DNA from: CAYMKE01 sp964345135
Lineage (GTDB): Bacteria; Bacteroidota; Bacteroidia; Bacteroidales; JBBRXJ01
Direction of reading: 5' to 3'
Assembly: GCA_964345135.1 (NCBI GenBank)
Contig: CAYFQI010000201.1
Coordinates: forward strand, 1-5,249
Length of the DNA: 5,249 bases
Positions within the stretch are counted from its first letter, which is position 1, and each line of letters opens with the position of its first letter. The translations under genes were made by a program, and so were the position numbers. The notes under the pieces were generated by a model. That model made no database searches. It had not been told where the DNA came from and saw only the letters and a list, made by a program, of their open reading frames with translations. Shown piece by piece: positions 1 to 5,249 of this stretch.

Positions 1-40
1 ACGCCTCGAATTTGAACTTTATAGAGCAAACACTTGACAT
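1..40 (-). CDS. possible start of a further operon gene, truncated by the window edge
   Basis: An ATG on the minus strand at 40-38 opens a frame that reads MSSVCSIKFKFEA and leaves the window still open after 13 codons. It begins 12 bases after the aldolase stop codon, a spacing like the 20-base gaps between the upstream genes, so it fits as the next gene of the same transcript. Thirteen residues are too few to identify a family. The KFKFEA ending loosely resembles the N-terminal strand of QueD/6-pyruvoyl-tetrahydropterin-synthase proteins, where a similar F-x-F-E-A precedes the first zinc histidine. This is only a guess, because the histidine would lie outside the window. The start itself is also unproven, since no Shine-Dalgarno sequence supports it. 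Confidence 0.35.
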   Translation of the reverse strand, partial: MSSVCSIKFKFEA

Positions 41-52
41 TATGGACAAGCA

Positions 53-682
53 CTATTTAGGGAATAGTTGGTCAAGTTCTCTAATAGCATCAGGGGAAAG
101 CTCTTTTTTATCATACATTAATTCGGTATAATAAGTCATTTTAGCAGCACATTCAAGAACTTCAAGACGATCGAATGCTTCAAGCAGGTTGTTTCCCGTG
201 GTAAGCACCCCGTGATTCTCCATTAACACGGTAGGGCTTTTTATAGCAGCATTTGAAACTAATTCTGCCAGGTTATCACTTCCCATTACAGCATACGGGG
301 CGGTTATCGGGTTCCCCACTATTGCCCTGGCCTCTGCAATAAGGGATGTATTAATATTTTTATTCATAGCAGTAAAGGTAGTCGCCATGATTGGATGCGC
401 GTGGATAATCGCTTGTATTTCAGGGATGGCTTTGTATATAAATAAATGCAGGTTAGTTTCTATACTTGGAGTTAATTGAGGAGTATAATTTTGGCCATCC
501 ATATCCATTACAGCTATTTGATGTTGTTGTAAACGTGCTTTATCCAGTTTTGACGGAGTAATCAATACTTTGTTATCAGACGTTTTTGTACTGATGTTAC
601 CACCGGATGTTGTAGTAAGGCCCATTTGGTATAGCCTGCGCATGAAATAAGCGACTTCAGATTTATCTTTTAGCAATTCCAT
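53..682 (-). CDS. class II aldolase/adducin family protein (FucA/AraD-like)
   Basis: This is a zinc-dependent class II aldolase-fold enzyme of 209 residues, close to the usual length of L-fuculose-1-phosphate aldolase. Family members cleave or form sugar phosphates with DHAP as one product, or epimerise pentulose phosphates, in the cytoplasm. Visible landmarks are the phosphate-binding SGGNIS segment at 26-31, LITPS at 40-44, a Ser-x-Glu at 73-75 whose Glu75 matches the catalytic acid, the HAHP zinc motif with His94 and His96, and the third zinc ligand His157 in ENHG (155-158). All expected active-site residues are therefore present, and the protein appears intact. It is the third gene of a tight minus-strand run, 20 bases after the HAD phosphatase. 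The substrate cannot be read from sequence: fuculose, rhamnulose, 5-deoxyribulose or methylthioribulose phosphates are all possible, and no sugar kinase, isomerase or transporter is nearby. The family call is firm, but a specific fucA name is not justified. Confidence 0.9.
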   Translation of the reverse strand: MELLKDKSEVAYFMRRLYQMGLTTTSGGNISTKTSDNKVLITPSKLDKARLQQHQIAVMDMDGQNYTPQLTPSIETNLHLFIYKAIPEIQAIIHAHPIMATTFTAMNKNINTSLIAEARAIVGNPITAPYAVMGSDNLAELVSNAAIKSPTVLMENHGVLTTGNNLLEAFDRLEVLECAAKMTYYTELMYDKKELSPDAIRELDQLFPK

Positions 683-702
683 TAGTATAGTTATTTAAAT
701 AA

Positions 703-1491
703 TTAGCTTACAATATCTTTTACTCCATTAAGTATATAATGAGGGAAATAAGGGTATTTGGTGATTTGTTCCTTTGTTGTTATCCCGCTCAATACCAAAG
801 AAGTATCTATTTCAGATTCAATTCCGGCAATGATATCTGTATCCATTCTGTCACCAATTATAATGGCCTCATTTCCTGTACAGTCAATTTTTTTCAAAGC
901 AATTCTCATCATCAGAGGATTGGGCTTTCCAACAAAATAAGCACTTGTTCCGGTTGCTATTTCTATCGGGGCAATAAGAGCCTTTGTCGCGGGAGCCACC
1001 CCGTCTTCTACAGGGCCTGTTACATCAGGATTCGTGCCTATCAACCGTGCACCTCTTAAAACCAGGTTGATGGCTTTTTCTATCTTTTCATAGCTGTATG
1101 TTCTGGTTTCACCTACAACTACATAATCAGGATCGACATTATTCATGGTATAGCCCACGTCATATAAAGCGTTTATAAGCCCGGCTTCGCCTATAATATA
1201 TGCATTTCCATCTGGTTTTTGATGTGAAAGAAAACTGGCAGTAGCTAATGCACTCGTGTAAAACACGTTTTTATCCAAATCAATGCCCAGGCGTAATAGT
1301 TTTTCGCGTAATTCCCGTGGGGTCCTTTCACTTGAATTGGTGAGGAACAGGAATTTTTTATTTTCTGCTATAAGCCAGTCTATAAAATCTTTGACACCCG
1401 AGAGCAGTTTATCCCCATGATAGATGACACCATCCATGTCACAAATAAACCCTTTTTTTTCTTTAATAACCTCAATAGTTTTTTTATCCAT
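703..1491 (-). CDS. HAD-IIA family hydrolase, NagD-like sugar-phosphate phosphatase
   Basis: This is a cytoplasmic HAD-superfamily phosphatase of 262 residues, a normal size for the NagD/PGP/4-nitrophenylphosphatase group. All four HAD motifs are visible. Motif I is CDMDGVIYHG at 17-26, with Asp18 as nucleophile and Asp20 as general acid/base. Motif II is LTNSS at 50-54 (Thr51). Lys189 lies in GKPNP (188-192), and the acidic motif GDRMDTD at 213-219 supplies Asp214 and Asp219 for magnesium. The long section between motifs II and III is the C2-type cap of subclass IIA; TNPD at 153-156 and the GPVEDG stretch that follows are typical of it. Family members dephosphorylate small phosphates such as 2-phosphoglycolate, glycerol phosphate, UMP or PLP, so the substrate is unknown here. 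The gene lies 20 bases after tsaD and 20 bases before the aldolase, which suggests co-transcription. The ATG start leaves only a short lead-in before motif I, as usual for the family. An A8 tract falls within codons 11-14 and an A7 tract within codons 2-5. Confidence 0.92.
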   Translation of the reverse strand: MDKKTIEVIKEKKGFICDMDGVIYHGDKLLSGVKDFIDWLIAENKKFLFLTNSSERTPRELREKLLRLGIDLDKNVFYTSALATASFLSHQKPDGNAYIIGEAGLINALYDVGYTMNNVDPDYVVVGETRTYSYEKIEKAINLVLRGARLIGTNPDVTGPVEDGVAPATKALIAPIEIATGTSAYFVGKPNPLMMRIALKKIDCTGNEAIIIGDRMDTDIIAGIESEIDTSLVLSGITTKEQITKYPYFPHYILNGVKDIVS

Positions 1492-1511
1492 AATTTAAGT
1501 TATCATTAGCA

Positions 1512-2537
1512 TTATAGTTCCCACCTCGCGGCCGGTTCAATATTTTGTTCGGTAAATTCGCGGTTTAAATATTTATAATATCCTGTAATAGCCACCATAG
1601 CAGCATTATCCATTGTATATTTTATTTCAGGAATAAAAACAGACCATTTTCTCTCTTCTTTTTCTTTTAATAAAGCATTGCGTAATCCTGAATTTGCTGC
1701 AACTCCACCGGCAATGGCAATAGTGTGAATGCCTGTTTTTCGAGATGCAAGGATGAGTTTTTTCATAAGAATTTCAATGATTGTATGTTGCAATGATGCA
1801 CATAAGTCATGAATGTTTTTTTGTATGAAATCATCATCATGTTTTAGCTGATCCCGTAAAAAATATAAAAATGATGTTTTAAGGCCGCTAAAACTATAAT
1901 CAAGTTCTTTAACTGAGGGTTTATTAAATGAAAAAGCGTTGGGATTCCCTTTTTGAGCATATTGATCTATTACCGGCCCCCCCGGGTATGGCAGCCCCAT
2001 CACTTTTGCACATTTATCAAAAGCCTCACCTGCTGCATCGTCTATTGTATTTCCAATGATTTCCATTTGAAGATAATCTTTTATAACCATTATCTGGGTA
2101 TGGCCCCCGGAAACCAAAAGCCCGATCAATGGGAATTCAGGTGGAGTAAAAGCGGAAGTATTTTCCTTTTTAATGAAATGAACAAGCATGTGTGATTGTA
2201 AATGGTTTACAGCTATTAATGGTATGTTACGGGCAACAGATAACCCTTTGGCGAATGAGGTGCCAACCAATAATGACCCCAACAATCCCGGCCCCCTGGT
2301 GAAAGCAATAGCATCAATGTCTTGTAACGATTTGTTGGCTTGCTTTAATGCAGTATCTACTACAGGCACTATGTTTTTTTGATGTGCCCTTGATGCCAAC
2401 TCCGGAACTACACCTCCATATGTTTTATGAACTTCCTGGTTTGCTATACTATTCGACAATTCATATTCGTTAGTAAATACAGCAGCAGAAGTATCATCGC
2501 AAGACGATTCAACACCTAAAATGGTGATATTATTCAT
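1512..2537 (-). CDS. tsaD: tRNA N6-adenosine threonylcarbamoyltransferase TsaD
   Basis: TsaD (formerly Gcp/YgjD) transfers the threonylcarbamoyl group from threonylcarbamoyl-AMP to A37 of ANN-decoding tRNAs. It works in the cytoplasm with TsaB and TsaE, and the resulting t6A supports accurate decoding and start-codon choice. The 341-residue length is normal (E. coli has 337). The ASKHA-fold motifs are complete: GVESSCDDTS at 8-17, GGVVPELASRAH at 41-52, RGPGLLGSLLVG at 81-92, the metal-binding NHLQSH at 111-116 (His112 and His116), the nucleotide loop SGGHT at 143-147, DDAAGEAFDK at 166-175, YPGGP at 184-188, SFSGLKT at 215-221, GGVAAN at 277-282, and DNAAM at 310-314 with Asp310 as third metal ligand. 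It ends in the typical ARWEL-like tail. The chosen ATG puts the first motif at residue 8, as expected. It is the first gene of the minus-strand run and is divergent from the tamB-like gene, with 93 bases between them. No defects are seen. Confidence 0.98.
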   Translation of the reverse strand: MNNITILGVESSCDDTSAAVFTNEYELSNSIANQEVHKTYGGVVPELASRAHQKNIVPVVDTALKQANKSLQDIDAIAFTRGPGLLGSLLVGTSFAKGLSVARNIPLIAVNHLQSHMLVHFIKKENTSAFTPPEFPLIGLLVSGGHTQIMVIKDYLQMEIIGNTIDDAAGEAFDKCAKVMGLPYPGGPVIDQYAQKGNPNAFSFNKPSVKELDYSFSGLKTSFLYFLRDQLKHDDDFIQKNIHDLCASLQHTIIEILMKKLILASRKTGIHTIAIAGGVAANSGLRNALLKEKEERKWSVFIPEIKYTMDNAAMVAITGYYKYLNREFTEQNIEPAARWEL

Positions 2538-2630
2538 TATTTTTATTGATTTATCAACATTTTTATTTCTTTTGCGTACAAATTAATGGAATAGAAATGT
2601 TTACACTTATTCCAATAAATAAATTTTGAT
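2538..2630. promoter_or_regulatory. divergent intergenic region between tsaD and the tamB-like gene
   Basis: This 93-base AT-rich gap separates two divergently read genes, so it should hold the promoters of both. Against the Bacteroidota consensus (-33 TTG, -7 TAnnTTTG), the plus strand has TTCTTTTG at 2567-2574, one mismatch, with a TTG at 2546-2548 and an 18-base spacer. That would give a leader of roughly 50 bases before the TTG start at 2631. On the minus strand TTAATTTG (2586 down to 2579) is also one mismatch from the -7 box, but its upstream TTG is spaced too widely to be convincing. Neither start has a Shine-Dalgarno sequence, and no operator, riboswitch or hairpin was recognised. That promoters lie here is likely from the layout; the exact boxes are weak guesses in AT-rich sequence. 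Confidence 0.35.
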
Positions 2631-5249
2631 TTGAAGATAACTGAAAATTTATACAAAACTAAAAAAAAAGCATTAAAAGTTACTTTGATAATAGTAGGGA
2701 TATTATTATTCCTTCTATTGGGGGCTTATTTTGCGCTGAATAACCAGACAGTTCAAAATAGGATTGTAGATCGGTTAAGCAGTTTGGCTTCTGAAAACCT
2801 TGATGCAAATATTACTATCGGGGATGTAGATTTTTCATTGTTTAATGAATTTATTTTCAAAAATGTTCTCATTGAAGAACAAAACGGGGACACGATATTG
2901 TATGGGAATCATTTGAGCACGAATCTGAACCTGATCAATTTTTTTAAAAAAGAAATCACGCTTAATAAAATACTTCTGGATCAGGCCCGGGTACACTTTC
3001 ATGTAGATTCCAATAATACCTTAAATATTCAATCGATTGTTGATGCTCTAAAACGAAAAGATACTACAAATCTAAGATGGAAATTTATTTGCCGGGATGT
3101 TCATCTAACGAATTCTTCATTCCAATATACTAAATATAAATTGAATACTGATTCTTCACGGCAGGGGATTGATTTTAAAAATTTAGTTTTGGATGATTTA
3201 AATATTATTGCCGAAGATTTTCATAAAACCAAAGAACCCCTAACATCTTTTTTTGTTAAAAAGATGAATTTCAAAACATCCAACGGATTTATTGTAAAAA
3301 ATATTTCTACACAAATACATATCGGAATGAAAAAATTTGAATTTGCAGATGTAAATGTCACCACACCATCATCTGATATACAATGTGAACAATTGCTATT
3401 TACCCATGATTCATGGAAAGACTGGAAAGCAAGACGATTTTTGGAATACGTGGACATTCACATGAATTTATACAAATCAAAAATAAATTTGGATGAAATG
3501 GGGTTTTTTATCCCGGGAATTAAGGGCTATCAAAAAGATATCCGTTTATCCGGAGTTTTTGACGGATGTATAAGTAATTTAAAAGGGAAAAATTTTGAAC
3601 TCCTCTTTGGAGAAAAATCCAAAATCCTGTCCGATTTTTCATTTAAAGGATTGCCAGATATAAATGAAGCATATATTTACCTTGATGTACAAAAAATTGT
3701 AACCTCGGTTGAAGAAATAAAAAATGCTCAACTGGAAAAAATCATTGGAAAGAAGATATCCATTCCGGATGAGCTCGAAAATTTTGGTAATATCCAATAC
3801 AAAGGTGCTTTTACAGGGTTTGTTAATGACTTTGTAGCATATGGTACAATTTATACCGACATTGGTATAATTTCAACTGATATCTTATTAAAACCAGATG
3901 AAGACGGGGTTCTCCAGTTCAAAGGAGATGTTGCAGCTAAGCCACTGAAATTAGGGAAATTAGTGAACCAGGAGGAGGTTGTAGGTGATATGTATATTGA
4001 TATGCATGCGAATGGATATATCCAAAAAGACAATAAAGTAAAAGCCTTTGTTTCAGGAGATATTAATCGCATCAGGATGAATGATTATTGGTATAACAAT
4101 ATATCAATTAAAGGTGTTGCAACAAATAAAACATTTGATGGTGTACTTTCTGTACATGATAAAAACCTTAACCTGGAGTTTAACGGGAAAGTAGATTTTT
4201 CAGATAAATTACCGTTTTTTGATTTTCAAATGCAAGTAGACAGTGCCGATTTATATGCATTAAACATTGATCAATCTGATACACTTTCCAGTACTTCTTT
4301 TATGATTAAGACAAAATTTACTGCCACGGATACGTCACGTATTAACGGGTTGGCTAAAATTAGTTATGCAAATTTTGTCAATTCAGACAAAGAACTAAAT
4401 CTTGAAAATATTGTTTGCTACAGTGTAGAAGGAGATAAAAAACAGCAATTAATTTTAGAATCCCCTTATTTTGAAGGAAAATTAACAGGACAATACAGTT
4501 TATTAGGCCTTCCTGTATCATTGAAACGATTTGTGAATCATTATTTGCCATCATTTCAAACGGATCTACGTGAACAAACTGAAAAATTGTATTTATCCGT
4601 TGAATTTACAAACTCGGAAAAAATTTTCAATTATTTTTTTAGCAATTTTATTATATCCAATGGGACAAAGGTAAATGCTTTTTATCAGCCTGGAATATAC
4701 AAGCTTGACCTTAATCTGGAAAGTAATAAATTGATTTATGGGAACGTTGCAATGAATGATTTTTCTATTGACATTCAAACAGATCCACGATATATCAATT
4801 TAAATGCAATGAGCAGTACAATTGCTTATAACAATAAGCATATACTTGAACAATTTATATCAAAAAATAGCATTCATAAAGATAGCATAAAGACTGAAAT
4901 TCAATGGAATAAACTGGATACGAACATGCCTGGTGGTCATTTTCAGTTTCTTGGAACATTCGCTCGAACGTCCGATAAACCTGTTCTTAACATTGAAGTG
5001 TCTCCTTCTTTTATTCATGAGCGGAGTTACCGGTGGGATATATCTCATAGCATAATAAACATTGATACCTCGACAATACATGTTGAGGACCTGATGATCT
5101 CTGAAAAGAACCAATTGATAAAACTTAATGGAACTATATCTGAAAACCCGGAAGATGAATTGATCCTTGATGCCCAAAGTTTTTCATTATCCCATATTAA
5201 TGCATTATTAAAATCAAATAAATTTTTATTATCAGGAGAATTAAACGGT
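2631..5249 (+). CDS. tamB: TamB-like translocation/assembly module protein, N-terminal 873 residues (truncated by window end)
   Basis: This AsmA/TamB-superfamily protein would be anchored in the inner membrane and project a long beta-rich groove through the periplasm. Known relatives move phospholipids to the outer membrane or assist outer-membrane protein assembly with a TamA partner (TamL in Bacteroidota). A basic N-terminus (KTKKKALK, 9-16) precedes one membrane helix at about 17-36. Then comes the family-typical opening: an amphipathic stretch, ITIGDVDFSLF at 61-71, and GDTILYGNHLS at 86-96. The FKGLPDI segment near residue 340 and the YKGAFTGFVNDF-type block near 390-400 also match Bacteroidota TamB proteins. 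I read all 873 codons and found no stop or frameshift. The C-terminal TamB (DUF490) domain lies beyond the window, so the full protein should be considerably longer. The start is the TTG at 2631: an in-frame TAA sits at 2616-2618, the first in-frame ATG is codon 212, and starting later would lose the membrane anchor. A general AsmA-like protein is the main alternative. Confidence 0.85.
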   Translation, partial: MKITENLYKTKKKALKVTLIIVGILLFLLLGAYFALNNQTVQNRIVDRLSSLASENLDANITIGDVDFSLFNEFIFKNVLIEEQNGDTILYGNHLSTNLNLINFFKKEITLNKILLDQARVHFHVDSNNTLNIQSIVDALKRKDTTNLRWKFICRDVHLTNSSFQYTKYKLNTDSSRQGIDFKNLVLDDLNIIAEDFHKTKEPLTSFFVKKMNFKTSNGFIVKNISTQIHIGMKKFEFADVNVTTPSSDIQCEQLLFTHDSWKDWKARRFLEYVDIHMNLYKSKINLDEMGFFIPGIKGYQKDIRLSGVFDGCISNLKGKNFELLFGEKSKILSDFSFKGLPDINEAYIYLDVQKIVTSVEEIKNAQLEKIIGKKISIPDELENFGNIQYKGAFTGFVNDFVAYGTIYTDIGIISTDILLKPDEDGVLQFKGDVAAKPLKLGKLVNQEEVVGDMYIDMHANGYIQKDNKVKAFVSGDINRIRMNDYWYNNISIKGVATNKTFDGVLSVHDKNLNLEFNGKVDFSDKLPFFDFQMQVDSADLYALNIDQSDTLSSTSFMIKTKFTATDTSRINGLAKISYANFVNSDKELNLENIVCYSVEGDKKQQLILESPYFEGKLTGQYSLLGLPVSLKRFVNHYLPSFQTDLREQTEKLYLSVEFTNSEKIFNYFFSNFIISNGTKVNAFYQPGIYKLDLNLESNKLIYGNVAMNDFSIDIQTDPRYINLNAMSSTIAYNNKHILEQFISKNSIHKDSIKTEIQWNKLDTNMPGGHFQFLGTFARTSDKPVLNIEVSPSFIHERSYRWDISHSIINIDTSTIHVEDLMISEKNQLIKLNGTISENPEDELILDAQSFSLSHINALLKSNKFLLSGELNG

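Noticed and set aside
1..52. Possible terminator after the aldolase gene
   Set aside because: No GC-rich inverted repeat followed by a T-run on the minus strand is visible here.
691..702. Perfect 12-base palindrome TTATTTAAATAA in the gap between the phosphatase and aldolase genes
   Set aside because: It is pure A/T and too short and weak for a terminator hairpin, with no GC stem. Such palindromes are expected by chance in this composition, and an operator inside a 20-base operon gap is unlikely.
739..1059. A 106-codon plus-strand open frame opposite the HAD phosphatase gene
   Set aside because: It lies wholly antisense to a gene with all four HAD motifs, and its translation is Cys/Tyr-rich with no recognisable domain; it is a shadow frame. 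The plus-strand frames at 758-940, 1953-2195 and 2188-2382 fail for the same reason.
2622..2629. Near match to the -7 box (AAATTTTG) just upstream of the TTG start
   Set aside because: Transcription would begin at or after the start codon, so it cannot serve the tamB-like gene.
3221..5177. Four minus-strand open frames of 61-105 codons (3221-3457, 3851-4072, 4593-4778, 4860-5177)
   Set aside because: All lie antisense inside the continuous 873-codon tamB-like frame and show no domain, membrane pattern or operon context.

Overview
The window looks like a housekeeping segment of a Bacteroidota chromosome, probably Bacteroidales or Marinilabiliales. The basis is AT-rich DNA, no Shine-Dalgarno-like GGAGG ahead of any start, A-rich leaders, and a TsaD gene next to a very large Bacteroidota-type TamB protein. 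The lineage is inferred from these traits and not from a marker gene. No RNA genes, mobile elements, CRISPR arrays, long repeats or convincing terminators were seen.

Left part, minus strand (bases 2537 down to 1): a compact gene run that reads right to left. It starts with tsaD (tRNA t6A37 synthesis), then a NagD-like HAD-IIA sugar-phosphate phosphatase, then a class II (FucA/AraD-type) aldolase. Both internal gaps are 20 bases. Twelve bases after the aldolase stop, an ATG opens a reading frame that leaves the window after 13 codons and may be a fourth gene of the run. The spacing suggests one transcript, with tsaD as the first gene.

Centre (2538-2630): a 93-base divergent intergenic region. 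It must hold the 5' signals of both tsaD and the rightward gene. Only weak matches to the Bacteroidota -7/-33 promoter consensus can be seen.

Right part, plus strand (2631-5249): one uninterrupted reading frame of 873 codons that is still open at the window edge. It encodes the N-terminal part of a TamB/AsmA-like envelope protein: a short basic N-terminus, one membrane anchor, then long beta-rich sequence. Its only reasonable start is a TTG, because a stop lies 13 bases upstream and the first in-frame ATG is codon 212.

The genes do not form one obvious pathway. TsaD is translation fidelity, TamB is outer-envelope biogenesis, and the aldolase/phosphatase pair looks like small phospho-sugar metabolism or metabolite clean-up. 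No clearly novel system is present. The points most worth checking are the TTG start with a mini-ORF just before it, the unknown substrates of the aldolase/phosphatase pair, and the truncated gene at the left edge.
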